Shown: positions 24,238 through 33,985, numbered from the stretch's first letter. The stretch: 64,000 nt of DNA from Marinoscillum sp964351885 (GCA_964351885.1 CAYGPP010000002.1:1-64000), one strand, 5' to 3'. The notes: generated by a model from the sequence alone, not told the origin. Made by a program: numbers and translations.

Positions 24238-27200
24238 TTATCCCTCTACTCTATTCACAAAATGGGAAACTTTCTCTTTAGTCTTGGTGCGATTCATCCA
24301 AAATTCACGGCTATAAAACTGAAGATAACTCCAGCCTTTCTCCATAAAATGTCGTTGCCTATAGCAGTGCGATTCCTTGGCGGAAAGCGTATCATAATAC
24401 AGATCATCATCTGTCAATATTAATCCTGTCTCTTGGTCGTTAGTTCGAATGGTTAAATCTGAAAATGGTAGCGTTTTAGAAATGGTGTATCCCTCTCCCT
24501 TATGAGCGAGTTGATTTCTCAGATACCAATTTGACTCGTGGTTTTCATTTAGCTGAGTGTTAGGTTGCCATTCTCCATCACTGACCCGTTTGGCATATGC
24601 CAGATATTGTCTGAGTAATTTCGGACCAGGATTGGTCGTATTCTCTGTTTTTAGTTCACTCGCTAGAATGCTGGTGACTATATGCACCGATTCTTTAGCT
24701 CGGGTCACCGCCACATTAAGTCTATTCTCTCCTCCGGCTTGGTTCAGGCTTCCAAACTTCAATTGCAACTTCCCTTTTTCATCAGGAGCATAAGCCGTAG
24801 AAAAAATGATAATGTCCCGTTCGTCACCCTGTACATTTTCTATATTCTTCACAAACAGGCTATTCGGTACTTCGAACTTTTCTTTATCTGAAGCCTCATC
24901 CAGCATATCAAGGATTAAAGCCTGCTGACGTGCGTTAAAAGTTACCACTCCGATACTCTTTTGTGGCTGTTCTTGGATTAGTTTCTTGATAAGATTCAGT
25001 ACATGAGTTCCTTCCTCTTCATTTCTATTATCCTTCCAGACACCTTCTACTTTATGATATTTAATGGCTGAATTTTTTGACCCGCTCAACTCAAAATCCG
25101 GTAATAATTTGAGCTTCCCCTGGTAAAAATTCAAATTGGAAAACTCAATCAATTCTAGCGACTTGCTTCGATAATGACCCCTAAGACTAAACTCTGGAAG
25201 GTACTGCTTACCCAAGGAAAGCAGTGAATCTACCTCCAGCTCAGGTGTTTCATCAGTGTCTTCTTCCCAACGTACACGATAGAGGTCACTTGGTTGAAGC
25301 TGCTGATCGTCACCCACAATCACAACCTGCTTGCCTCGATACATGGCAGGTATTCCGCGCTCAGCAAAGCACTGAGAAGCTTCATCGAATATGACGAGAT
25401 CAAAAGTTTGCTCCATCGGAAATATGGCAGATGCAGACTCTGGGGAAGTAAGCCAACAAGGCAGTAGTGAAAATAACTCTTCGTGAAAATGTGAAATAAC
25501 CCTCCGAATAGGCCAAATTTTTCGTTTCTTGGATACCTGATGATGAAGATCCCTGTAAGTGATCAGATTATTTAATCTATTATAATCCAAGTCCTCATAG
25601 GTTCGCTCTCGTGATTTCAATAATAAGATATCTTGAGTAAGTTCTTGCTTACGGAGAATAGCTTCTTGAAGCTCCTTAGTGAGGTGATCTATTTTAAAGG
25701 AGGATACCGCTGTTAGTATAGGATACTTAGTCTCGATGTGATCGATCCAAGCCAAGGCAATACTATTTTCAAACAGTTTGATTACTTCAATTTTTCGTCC
25801 TTGACTTTTCTCTATCAACTTAGAAACGAGCTGACGTTCATCTTCGAAGAATCCATCCATGATCTTATGGTATTCAATCAATGAATCAAAATCTTCCTTT
25901 AGTTGCTTTGAAAGAAAACCTATCTGCTCAGGGTCGAGCAGAATCGCTCTAATCTGTTTTTCGGAAAGATACTTGCCCCAAATTTGAAGTTGACTTGGGA
26001 GCTGATCCAATGCAGCAACTAACTCTTGCAGGTTATTGACATAGCTCTGTCGATTGTGATTCTTATAGGGTAGAAATTGATCTAAAGTCCTTACATCAGA
26101 GCAAATATTAACGCAATTGAGCGCCAATTTCTGATAGAAAAACCAGTTTTGAAGATCAATTTTCCTGAAATTCTTAGGGAAATCTTTGAGCCATTTACTT
26201 CGCTCTACTTTAGAAACGATATGCTCATAATTCAACCTATTATCGATTCTCCGCAATAGAATTTCAAATCCAGGCTTATCACTTTTCAAATCATTCGACA
26301 CAAGGACTCGTGTGATAAATATTTTTTCTGATGAGAAAATCTGCCATCTAAGCCAGCTAAATGGATTTTTTCGTGCTTTTATTGCATGTTCCAAGGCTTC
26401 TTGAAATCGACCTAAATCAGAGGTGGGCAGTGACGTTTCCATACCGTCCGCTTTAAAGCATTGCATGGTTATTCGCTCCATCTCGGTCACAGCCAGAGGA
26501 TTCTCTCTCACATCTTGATCCATCATATGAGTGAAAAAATCATACACCAGTTCATTATCCAGATTCGAACTTAGGAGCTTGATTTGTTCAATATCGACAA
26601 GAAAATGTCGAGCAGATTCGAAATCCATCGCCATGGATGCAAACTCCTTTGACTTTTTCTTGAATTGATCTTCAAACAAGATTACTTCATCCAACAACTC
26701 TCGAATTCTTAGCAAATCGGATGTTGCGAATTGAGCAAATGAAGGCCCAGAAGCCCAGAAGTGATCCTCATCAAACTTCTGATAGTAATCGAGATATCTA
26801 TTTAGATTCTTGATGAAGTCTACCGTTTTCTGATATGTCAATCTTCGATATTGTTGATTTAAAGAAATGGCAGGTGCATCGGGATCAGAGCTTAGATAAA
26901 GTGACTTAATCGATTTTCCATATTCTGTCTCATCAAAAAGGGCAATCTTAAATTCATTCAGTTCTTCTGTGATTTGATCAATCACCCTGCTCTTTTGCAA
27001 AAACTCTCTCTCTAAATGGATAAAGTCCAGACTATTATTCTTCTGCCTATTCTCATCAACTCCCTCTATTTGTCGTGTGATCTGATCAAAAATTTCTTTT
27101 CTATCATTCTTAAAGTCATGAACTAATCCTACGAAATCATGTAGCTGCTGCTGTTTGAGCCGATCATAAACAACATCTAATGCGGCACGCTTTTGACAAA

Positions 27201-28230
27201 CGAGTAAAACATTTTTACCCCGTGCCACATAGTCACAAATCAAATTACAGATCATCTGTGATTTCCCTGTACCAGGAGGCCCTTGAATGATCAATGAATT
27301 TCCCTTCTTAACCAATTTGATGGCATGCTCTTGTGATGCATCCATTTCAAAAGGCGTGAAAGTAGTTTCTTCTTTTACTTGATCAGAAAATCTAATATTT
27401 TCAGGGCTGTCTGGATTGTCCTTGACTCGTGATTCAAAAAATTCCGAAAGGTCAGATTCCTCAGGATTCTCCAACAAATTCATATAATCTGGTACGAGTT
27501 GGGAACCCGCCTGTGGAAAAATCCCAAGAACTGCTTCTGAAAACAGTTTCAGCTCTCCTTCTTTTTGCTTTTGATCAAATTCTATTTTCGTAAAGGCTCT
27601 GAAACCATCTAGCTGATCAAGAAACAAGTCTTGGTTGAAATTCAGTTCTAGCTGACTCTTCTTAATTATCTGATAAAGCTGAGTCCTAAATTTTGTGCTG
27701 TCCTTATCTAAATCGTTCAGCGCGGATTCTATAAGTTCTTCGTCAAGACTTACCTGATTATAATGTGCATAGGCAAGCAAAAAAGTTTTATTGAAGGTGA
27801 TATTGACGTCTTTGCGCTGCTCCAAATACCAACTGCCTTTTTCTCGCTCGACATGCACTGGAAAGAAAACAAGCGGACACCTGACCAAGGTTCCGTCTGT
27901 AAGTTTCCCATGAACAAACGGCCACCCAACGTATAAATCTCGAGCTCCCCTTTCCTGGAAAAGGAAGGAGTCCATTCGAGCAATCTTTCTTAGTTTGACA
28001 CTATTCTTATTCGTGCTTTGATCTCTCGAATCAAGCTCATCGCAAAGTTTAATCTTATGCTTAGATCCAATAAGAGATTCAACTAAAGAAAAGCTTGGTT
28101 CATTAGAAGTGAAGTCAAGATCGTGTAAGTCAAGAAACTGATCGGAAATGAGTCTCAATAGGATTAATGATCGGTTATTACCAGATAAATTGGTAAGTCT
28201 CCGCAAAAAAGATTGTAATATTTTCTCCAT
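24238..28230 (-). CDS. Large SF1 helicase of DUF4011/DNA2-NAM7 type with Vsr-like C-terminus
   Basis: This 1330-residue protein is read from the ATG at 28230; the frame opens 60 nt earlier but would overlap the HhH gene. Order of parts: a DUF4011-like N-terminal region (about 8-170: RRLTNLSGNNRSLILLRL, VGWPFVHGKLTDG, RCPLVFFPV); UvrD/DNA2-like helicase core with Walker A GPPGTGKS (about 317-324), DEAS motif II (about 943-948), GDDQQLQPSD motif III and VAVTRAKES motif VI (about 1172); a long helical insert (about 400-930); and a C-terminal part (about 1235-1325) resembling the Vsr/MTES_1575 nuclease fold (LTDDDLYYDT, RQRHFMEKGWSYLQFYSREFW). DUF4011-helicase-Vsr proteins are a reported single-gene antiphage architecture. 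Nuclease residues look degenerate. A repair role is the alternative. Confidence 0.75.
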   Translation of the reverse strand: MEKILQSFLRRLTNLSGNNRSLILLRLISDQFLDLHDLDFTSNEPSFSLVESLIGSKHKIKLCDELDSRDQSTNKNSVKLRKIARMDSFLFQERGARDLYVGWPFVHGKLTDGTLVRCPLVFFPVHVEREKGSWYLEQRKDVNITFNKTFLLAYAHYNQVSLDEELIESALNDLDKDSTKFRTQLYQIIKKSQLELNFNQDLFLDQLDGFRAFTKIEFDQKQKEGELKLFSEAVLGIFPQAGSQLVPDYMNLLENPEESDLSEFFESRVKDNPDSPENIRFSDQVKEETTFTPFEMDASQEHAIKLVKKGNSLIIQGPPGTGKSQMICNLICDYVARGKNVLLVCQKRAALDVVYDRLKQQQLHDFVGLVHDFKNDRKEIFDQITRQIEGVDENRQKNNSLDFIHLEREFLQKSRVIDQITEELNEFKIALFDETEYGKSIKSLYLSSDPDAPAISLNQQYRRLTYQKTVDFIKNLNRYLDYYQKFDEDHFWASGPSFAQFATSDLLRIRELLDEVILFEDQFKKKSKEFASMAMDFESARHFLVDIEQIKLLSSNLDNELVYDFFTHMMDQDVRENPLAVTEMERITMQCFKADGMETSLPTSDLGRFQEALEHAIKARKNPFSWLRWQIFSSEKIFITRVLVSNDLKSDKPGFEILLRRIDNRLNYEHIVSKVERSKWLKDFPKNFRKIDLQNWFFYQKLALNCVNICSDVRTLDQFLPYKNHNRQSYVNNLQELVAALDQLPSQLQIWGKYLSEKQIRAILLDPEQIGFLSKQLKEDFDSLIEYHKIMDGFFEDERQLVSKLIEKSQGRKIEVIKLFENSIALAWIDHIETKYPILTAVSSFKIDHLTKELQEAILRKQELTQDILLLKSRERTYEDLDYNRLNNLITYRDLHHQVSKKRKIWPIRRVISHFHEELFSLLPCWLTSPESASAIFPMEQTFDLVIFDEASQCFAERGIPAMYRGKQVVIVGDDQQLQPSDLYRVRWEEDTDETPELEVDSLLSLGKQYLPEFSLRGHYRSKSLELIEFSNLNFYQGKLKLLPDFELSGSKNSAIKYHKVEGVWKDNRNEEEGTHVLNLIKKLIQEQPQKSIGVVTFNARQQALILDMLDEASDKEKFEVPNSLFVKNIENVQGDERDIIIFSTAYAPDEKGKLQLKFGSLNQAGGENRLNVAVTRAKESVHIVTSILASELKTENTTNPGPKLLRQYLAYAKRVSDGEWQPNTQLNENHESNWYLRNQLAHKGEGYTISKTLPFSDLTIRTNDQETGLILTDDDLYYDTLSAKESHCYRQRHFMEKGWSYLQFYSREFWMNRTKTKEKVSHFVNRVEG

Positions 28231-28240
28231 AAAAGAATCG

Positions 28241-29176
28241 CTACCGATCAATCGAAAGATAAGGATATATTTTTTGATAGAGACTGTCACTTATGATCTT
28301 TATGGATTTGATTTGGGAGATTGAATCGATCGAGCCATGCTGTTTGCCATAATTGAAGATGGCCTTTGCAATATGGTAATCAATATAAGGGTGACGTGAT
28401 AGTATCCTGATCGAGTCAGCGTTTAAGCTAATCGTTGTAACAGAATCGCTAAATATCATCAGACTATCTAGAGTAGAGACTATTTCACTAGACAACCCAT
28501 ACACCTCCATAAGCTGAGAGCTAGAATGAAAACCACCTAGCCGATCTCTGTATTTGATGATTCTATCCGACAAAACAGGGCCAATTCCATTGACGCTTTG
28601 CAAGGCTTCTGCAGTAACCAACTGCATATCCATTCCGAGTAATAGAGACTCTTTTTCGTTCTCAAATCGCTTCTCGTATGCCGGGTATGTTGAATATTCG
28701 ATCGCTTCTGGCAAGAGAATGTTGTCCCATAGTTCTGCAACGCGCGACTGAGAAATCCCATAAATATTCTTTAAGTCTTTTTTGGTCTTAAATGAACCGC
28801 CTTTGTCTCGATACTTCACAATATTATTTGACGTCCTTTCTGTGAAACCTAACGCTAATAAGTCTGAGGCTTCAACATGGTTTGGATCAAAGTCAAACTG
28901 CTTTTGATTGATTCTAATTTTTTCTATTTCTATTGGTGATTTTTCAAGACTCTTCTGGCTTTTAGTGTGAAGAGAGGACTCAAGTTCTTTTGCCCATTTC
29001 TCCAAATAATTAGTGTCAGATTGAAACTTTCTCAGCTGATCGTGATTATATATTATGTAGAGTTTAGGAAGTATTGCAACAGCTATAATCACGAAGATCA
29101 TTATGACGGTTCCGTTGGCTTCTGACTTAGAGAAGCCAAGCGTGTCCATAATCCAACGTTTTAGAAAGCGCATCAT
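28241..29176 (-). CDS. Membrane-anchored helix-hairpin-helix (ComEA-like) protein
   Basis: This 311-residue protein has an N-terminal membrane anchor (about 23-43, MIFVIIAVAILPKLYIIYN), then a charged linker and three ComEA-type HhH units: about 105-150 (LLALGFTERTSNNIVKYRDK), about 180-225 (SVNGIGPVLSDRIIKYRDRL) and about 255-300 (YIDYHIAKAIFNYGKQHG). ComEA modules bind double-stranded DNA in uptake systems, but here there is no other competence gene, so a DNA-binding or protein-interaction role at the membrane is as far as I go. The frame opens at 29296, which would overlap hemA; ATG 29176 (or 29173) gives a standard anchor. It precedes the helicase by 10 nt. Confidence 0.72.
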   Translation of the reverse strand: MMRFLKRWIMDTLGFSKSEANGTVIMIFVIIAVAILPKLYIIYNHDQLRKFQSDTNYLEKWAKELESSLHTKSQKSLEKSPIEIEKIRINQKQFDFDPNHVEASDLLALGFTERTSNNIVKYRDKGGSFKTKKDLKNIYGISQSRVAELWDNILLPEAIEYSTYPAYEKRFENEKESLLLGMDMQLVTAEALQSVNGIGPVLSDRIIKYRDRLGGFHSSSQLMEVYGLSSEIVSTLDSLMIFSDSVTTISLNADSIRILSRHPYIDYHIAKAIFNYGKQHGSIDSISQIKSIKIISDSLYQKIYPYLSIDR

Positions 29177-29247
29177 ATACCGCTGTTTACAAACAAGATA
29201 ATTTATTTTTATGATAAATGTCATGTGGTAACTAGCACTATGTGAGT

Positions 29248-29255
29248 TATTTTTG
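29248..29255 (+). promoter_or_regulatory. hemA: -7 promoter box of hemA
   Basis: TATTTTTG matches TAnnTTTG exactly and lies 33 nt before the hemA ATG at 29289. No good TTG at -33. The box lies within the upstream open frame of the divergent HhH gene, supporting the shorter start for that gene. Confidence 0.5.
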
Positions 29256-29288
29256 CAGACTCTTAAACAATAAGAGCGATTATTATTC

Positions 29289-30551
29289 ATGGACAAGCAT
29301 TTTAAAGCGTTAGGGATATCTTACAAAAACACTCCTTTGGAGATCAGGGAATCTGTGGCTTTTGATGAAAATCAAACCAAGACTTTCCTTGTACAGTTAA
29401 GAGATCTCTTCGCAATTGAAGAAGCGTTATTAGTCTCTACATGTAATCGTACCGAGCTATATTATTTTTCTGAGATTGATCGTTCCTCAGAATTGGCTAA
29501 GCTGATTGATGTCTTTCACGGCAATTTTGATAGTCGGGCAACTGCTGATTACTTTAATCATTTTGACCATGATTCTGCATTGAATCATTTGTTTGAGGTA
29601 TGCTTAGGTTTAGACTCTATGATTCTGGGAGATATTCAGATAAGCAACCAGATCAAAAAATCTTACCAATGGTGCGCGGATGAAGGAATGGCTGGCCCTT
29701 TCTTGCATCGATTAATGCACACTATTTTCTTCACTAATAAGCGGTCTGTGCAGGAAACGACCATTCATGATGGCACAGCATCTGTCGCCTCTGCTGCAGT
29801 GGATGTTGCTAACAAATTCATGTCTAATTATGCCGAGCCTAAAGTCGTTGTTTTAGGTCTTGGAGAAATAGGGATAAATGTTGCTGAAAATTTAAAAGGA
29901 ACACAAGCCCGAGTAACTCTTGTGAATAGAACCTTTGACAAAGCAAAAACTAAAGCTGACGAGCTTGGATTTGAAGTAGTAGAAATTAGCGATTTATCTG
30001 AAGTTATTTTGGATGCGCATGTTGTCATTAGTGCTATTCAAACTCCATCTCCTTTCATAAACAAAGATCTTATTGGTGAACTTGAGCATCCTAGACTATT
30101 CATTGACTTATCTGTACCTCGCAGTATCGAGAATGATTTAGATGAAGTACAAGGCGTCCTACTTTATAATGTTGATCAACTAGAGCAGAAAACTGCCGCA
30201 GCACTAGCCAAACGCAAGGAAGCTATTCAAGATGTAAAGTCAATTCTAGCTGAGAGCATCGCAGAATTCAATAACTGGTCTCAGGAAATGGAAATCAGCC
30301 CAACCATTAAAAAATTCAAGCAAGCCTTAGAGGATATTCGACAAGAAGAACTTGTAAGATATTTGGTGAAGGTTGATGAAAAACACGCCAAAATACTTGA
30401 AGATGTAACCAAGAGTATGATGCAGAAATTGATCAAACTCCCGGTTTTACAACTAAAAGCTGCTTGCAAACGTGGAGAAGCAGAAGAAATGGCAAGTATT
30501 CTTCAAGACTTATTCAACTTGGAGGTAAAAGAAACTAAATCTTCTAAGTAA
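29289..30551 (+). CDS. hemA: Glutamyl-tRNA reductase
   Basis: This 420-residue enzyme reduces glutamyl-tRNA(Glu) with NADPH to glutamate-1-semialdehyde, the first step of C5-pathway haem synthesis. The catalytic Cys is in VSTCNRTELYYFSE (about 47-60), with the substrate loop LFEVCLGLDSMILGDIQI (about 101-118). The NADPH-binding glycine motif is VVLGLGEIG (about 186-194), and the C-terminal dimerisation helices run from about 315 (EEL VRYLVK). Length is normal. Its 3' neighbour, the WG-repeat gene, has its own -7 box. Confidence 0.95.
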   Translation: MDKHFKALGISYKNTPLEIRESVAFDENQTKTFLVQLRDLFAIEEALLVSTCNRTELYYFSEIDRSSELAKLIDVFHGNFDSRATADYFNHFDHDSALNHLFEVCLGLDSMILGDIQISNQIKKSYQWCADEGMAGPFLHRLMHTIFFTNKRSVQETTIHDGTASVASAAVDVANKFMSNYAEPKVVVLGLGEIGINVAENLKGTQARVTLVNRTFDKAKTKADELGFEVVEISDLSEVILDAHVVISAIQTPSPFINKDLIGELEHPRLFIDLSVPRSIENDLDEVQGVLLYNVDQLEQKTAAALAKRKEAIQDVKSILAESIAEFNNWSQEMEISPTIKKFKQALEDIRQEELVRYLVKVDEKHAKILEDVTKSMMQKLIKLPVLQLKAACKRGEAEEMASILQDLFNLEVKETKSSK

Positions 30552-30571
30552 CCTTCTCTAACTCCCTTTCT

Positions 30572-30579
30572 TATCTTTG
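30572..30579 (+). promoter_or_regulatory. -7 promoter box 4 nt from the WG-repeat gene ATG
   Basis: TATCTTTG is an exact TAnnTTTG match. AGTG separates it from the ATG at 30584. Transcription would start at the initiation codon. No TTG at -33. Confidence 0.45.
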
Positions 30580-30583
30580 AGTG

Positions 30584-32731
30584 ATGCGAAGATTTCACCT
30601 CTTGCTGGCATACATACTTTTTTCTTTGTGCTCACTAGCAGGAGAATTAAAAATAGTAACAGACAAAGGACGACAAGGTGTCGTTAATGAGAGTGGTGAA
30701 GTACTTGTTCCTGTTATTTATGAGAGATTAGGGTGGTCAAATCACGTGACTGATATTGTCGGAGAATCCATCGGCTATCTCGAAAATGGCAAGTGGGGAA
30801 TAATTAACATCAAGTCAGGGAAACTATCAAGCGCAAGATATGCAACACTTGAGCCCTTCAGTGACAACTTGTATGAAGCGGGAGTAACAGGCAGGTTCAC
30901 TAATATCATTTTTAAAGGATTGATTGATTCTCAGTCCAAAGTTCATCTCGATTTTCACTACTACACGATTGATGAGCTGGATAAAGAACTCTGGCTAGTA
31001 TCAGAGTATGATTCGCGTAAATTAAATTACGGTCTTTTTTCTGTCAAGAATAGACTGATTCTTCCCGCCAAATTCAGCCATATTGAAAAAGCAAGGAACC
31101 TATTAATCGTCAAAAACCAAAAGAATAAATATAAATTATACAGCCGGGAAGGAGTCGCACTAAGCTCCTATTGGCTGGATCAGATCTCCCCAGAATCTGA
31201 TGGGTTCCTGTTGATGAATGAAGGATATATTGGTCAAGCCAATCCTGATGGCACGATAGTCTATCCCATAGAATACAAAGAACTAAATGAAGGGGGAATG
31301 GTCTCTTTTCCAGAATGGGAAATAAGAAACATCGGTGAAGATGCAGGAATAGTAGTCAAGTGTGATTCGGTAGTTTATAATCATAGCACTGACCTTTTGA
31401 TTGCGCATGTTAACAATGCTGAGCACATATTAGCAGTGAGCGAAAAAGTCTTCTCAGACAGACAGATTCAACTTAAATATCTTGGGAAAGGATTTATTGT
31501 AACACAGCATAATATCAGCAACGACTGGGGAATTTATAAAACCGATGGCCGATTAGTTGCCAACCAATTTGACACAGTGGCTATTGACTCGTCCTACTTC
31601 TATGGACATAATAATGAGGGCTGGAACATATATAATTTCTTTGGCAGAAAAATAAACGACCGCTCGTTTGAAAAAATTGATTACTCACATGGTAAAAATG
31701 TACCAGTAGGGAAACATGACTTTTGGGGTTGGATTGACTTTCAGGGAGAACGATTAACATCCCTTAAATATGATTCGCTGCTACCGGGAATAAATCCCGC
31801 CCACTACATAGCCAATAATTATGGAAAGTGGGGAGTGAGAACCTTTGCTGATGAGTGGTTAATTATGCCAAAATATGAAGCCATGTCAATGATAGAAGAA
31901 TTATACATTGGAAAAAAAGGAATGGCCTACCACGTTTACAATACAGATGGTGTGTTACTTCATCAAATCCCATATCAAGTTTACATGGGAGATTTTTTAA
32001 AATTATCAGATGGAGAACGGTGGGGATTAGTAACCCAAAAAGGCAAATACATTTACCCCGAGTATGATAGCATATATGCGATTGATGAGTATTATGTTTT
32101 GCAATCAAATGGAGCAGTAATGCTCATTGATAACCAAGGCAATACTATTCTCCCATTGGAGGGTAATGTGCAGCGCATATTATCATTCTCCGAAGGTTAT
32201 TTTCATATCATTAAAGATGATCAGCATGGATTCATTGATTTGAATGGAAAACTAAGAATTGCCAATCGCTACGATTCAGCCCGCCATTTTAGTGAGGGAT
32301 ATGCGGCGATTAAACTTAGAGGTAACTGGGGGTTTGTAGATGATCAGGAAAACCTGATTATTCAACCTTATTATTCATATTCCAGTACATTTTCGAATGG
32401 ATTGGCTATTATCCAGACAGATGGTCAATATGGCATCATCAACCTTAGTGGTGAAGAGTTAGTACAGCCTACTTGGAGTTTCATTGAGCGATTGAATACG
32501 GGTAATTACAGGTTGCGTGATGAAACTCAGAAATATGCTTTGGCAAACCAAACTGGCAGATTTATACTAAGAGCCAATTTTGATAGTTTGGAAGATTCGG
32601 GCAAAGGACTGATTGTATCAGAGCAATTTGGAAAAAAAGGAGTTCTGGACTATTCAGGCCTCACCAAAATACCCTTCGAGTATAAAGACATCAAAATAAA
32701 TGGGGACTACTTAATCCTTAGAAAACAATAA
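30584..32731 (+). CDS. WG (KWG) repeat protein, exported
   Basis: This 715-residue protein has a signal peptide (about 1-19, ending at SLAGE) and WG (KWG) beta-hairpin repeats throughout, for example KWGIINIKSGKL, DWGIYKTDGRL, FWGWIDFQGERL, KWGVRTFADEWL, RWGLVTQKGKYI, HGFIDLNGKL, NWGFVDDQENLI and QYGIINLSGEEL. Each unit is about 40-50 residues. Such repeats build elongated beta-rich proteins of unknown function, probably periplasmic or surface-exposed here. The ATG at 30584 was preferred to a GTG one codon earlier. The stop abuts the convergent M16-like gene with zero spacing. Confidence 0.75.
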   Translation: MRRFHLLLAYILFSLCSLAGELKIVTDKGRQGVVNESGEVLVPVIYERLGWSNHVTDIVGESIGYLENGKWGIINIKSGKLSSARYATLEPFSDNLYEAGVTGRFTNIIFKGLIDSQSKVHLDFHYYTIDELDKELWLVSEYDSRKLNYGLFSVKNRLILPAKFSHIEKARNLLIVKNQKNKYKLYSREGVALSSYWLDQISPESDGFLLMNEGYIGQANPDGTIVYPIEYKELNEGGMVSFPEWEIRNIGEDAGIVVKCDSVVYNHSTDLLIAHVNNAEHILAVSEKVFSDRQIQLKYLGKGFIVTQHNISNDWGIYKTDGRLVANQFDTVAIDSSYFYGHNNEGWNIYNFFGRKINDRSFEKIDYSHGKNVPVGKHDFWGWIDFQGERLTSLKYDSLLPGINPAHYIANNYGKWGVRTFADEWLIMPKYEAMSMIEELYIGKKGMAYHVYNTDGVLLHQIPYQVYMGDFLKLSDGERWGLVTQKGKYIYPEYDSIYAIDEYYVLQSNGAVMLIDNQGNTILPLEGNVQRILSFSEGYFHIIKDDQHGFIDLNGKLRIANRYDSARHFSEGYAAIKLRGNWGFVDDQENLIIQPYYSYSSTFSNGLAIIQTDGQYGIINLSGEELVQPTWSFIERLNTGNYRLRDETQKYALANQTGRFILRANFDSLEDSGKGLIVSEQFGKKGVLDYSGLTKIPFEYKDIKINGDYLILRKQ

Positions 32732-33985
32732 CTAGCCTACTTGCAATTTGGTCATCGATTCCAGATTAATGTATCTTTTGACGATTGATGAAACCATTTC
32801 TGGTTGCATGGTATCCAATGAAACCAAAAAGTGATCAAAGTAAGTATTATTCAAACCGGCAAGTTCCAACCCTTTGATCATCTCATGGGCACTGAAAGGT
32901 GAACCAAAAGAAGATAAAAACTTCCCTTTCATATAGTTAACCACCATTTCAAATTCCTTCGTACTAGGAGATTCGTTTTGCAATCTCACGATTTCCTTCT
33001 GAATTTCGTCAAATGCCAATTGAGACTTATCGCTCAGCACTTCAGAATTAACTACCCAATATGAGTAGTGCTTCAAATGGACAAGGTTAGAATGAATTCC
33101 GTAGGTTAATCCCTTCTCTTCTCGAATGTTTTTCATCAACCTAGATCCGAAGAAACCGCCAAGAAGCTCGTTTGCGATTTTCATTTGATGGATATCTGCA
33201 TGATGTCGATCAATCATATAACTCCCAAATCGCAAGCTTGCTTGAGTACTTTCACTGCGTTGAAGATGAATGTCTGGAGAGCTATTCACTTCCATTTCAG
33301 AGATTGATGGAGGCTTCTGAAAATTCATGCCTCCAAAATACCGCCGAACAAGACCTAGTTCTTCATCAGTAATCTTTCCGGTTAAGAATATGCTAGGTGC
33401 TACCAAGGCATCCTGACTGAAAGCCACCAACTCATCTCTTGATACACTAGATACTATTTCTTCAGTAGTGATTCGTCCGTAAGGATGATACTCCCCAAAG
33501 AGCATTCCCCTAAACTTCAAATTAGCATAAGCATCATTGCGAGCATGCTGTTGTTTCACTTGCTCTAGTCTTATCTGTCGTAAAGTGTCAAACTCTCTTT
33601 CTGGAAACACTGACTCAGTCAATAATTCAAAAAGTAGAGCTATCAGCTTTGGAAAGAATCTATTGAGCGTATATAATTTGATCGAAACAGAATCAAGACT
33701 TGGACTGATTTCTAAAAAACTCCCATGGAAATCTAGAATCTCGGCTATATCTTCTGCAGAATGTTTTTTAGTCCCCTCTTGCATCATTTTGAAAAGCAAG
33801 AAAACGAGACCTTGTTTCGGTTCTTCATATCTACCAAGAGGGAATACTAACTCCAATAAGATAACAGGTTGCTCCACGCCCCTTAAGATGCTAACAGGTA
33901 TTTGACCTATTTCTAATTTCTCTGTGGAAGGAAGATTGGGGCGCTCAATAGCATTAGCTATTGGTGCGACAGTTCGGTCGAGCAT
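32732..33985 (-). CDS. M16-family peptidase homologue lacking the zinc site
   Basis: This 417-residue protein has the paired M16 (insulinase/processing-peptidase) domains: about 25-190 and about 195-400 (EEKGLTYGIHSNLVHLKHYS, the usual second-domain landmark). The zinc motif HXXEH that should follow GL is replaced: the segment reads GLVFLLFKMMQEGT, with FLLFK at the motif. It is therefore a non-catalytic subunit type. Such proteins usually pair with an active M16 partner, which is not next door. It is the last gene of the porU-porV group, coupled to porV by TAATG, and has no signal peptide. It could be a chaperone-like or scaffold subunit. Confidence 0.8.
   Translation of the reverse strand: MLDRTVAPIANAIERPNLPSTEKLEIGQIPVSILRGVEQPVILLELVFPLGRYEEPKQGLVFLLFKMMQEGTKKHSAEDIAEILDFHGSFLEISPSLDSVSIKLYTLNRFFPKLIALLFELLTESVFPEREFDTLRQIRLEQVKQQHARNDAYANLKFRGMLFGEYHPYGRITTEEIVSSVSRDELVAFSQDALVAPSIFLTGKITDEELGLVRRYFGGMNFQKPPSISEMEVNSSPDIHLQRSESTQASLRFGSYMIDRHHADIHQMKIANELLGGFFGSRLMKNIREEKGLTYGIHSNLVHLKHYSYWVVNSEVLSDKSQLAFDEIQKEIVRLQNESPSTKEFEMVVNYMKGKFLSSFGSPFSAHEMIKGLELAGLNNTYFDHFLVSLDTMQPEMVSSIVKRYINLESMTKLQVG

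Noticed and set aside
28231..28290. Upstream extension of the helicase frame
   Set aside because: It would overlap the HhH gene by 50 bp and the added residues do not resemble the DUF4011 family start. ATG 28230 was used.
29177..29296. Longest start of the HhH gene
   Set aside because: It overlaps the hemA start and its -7 box, and the added residues are Cys/Asn-rich and unlike a signal or anchor.
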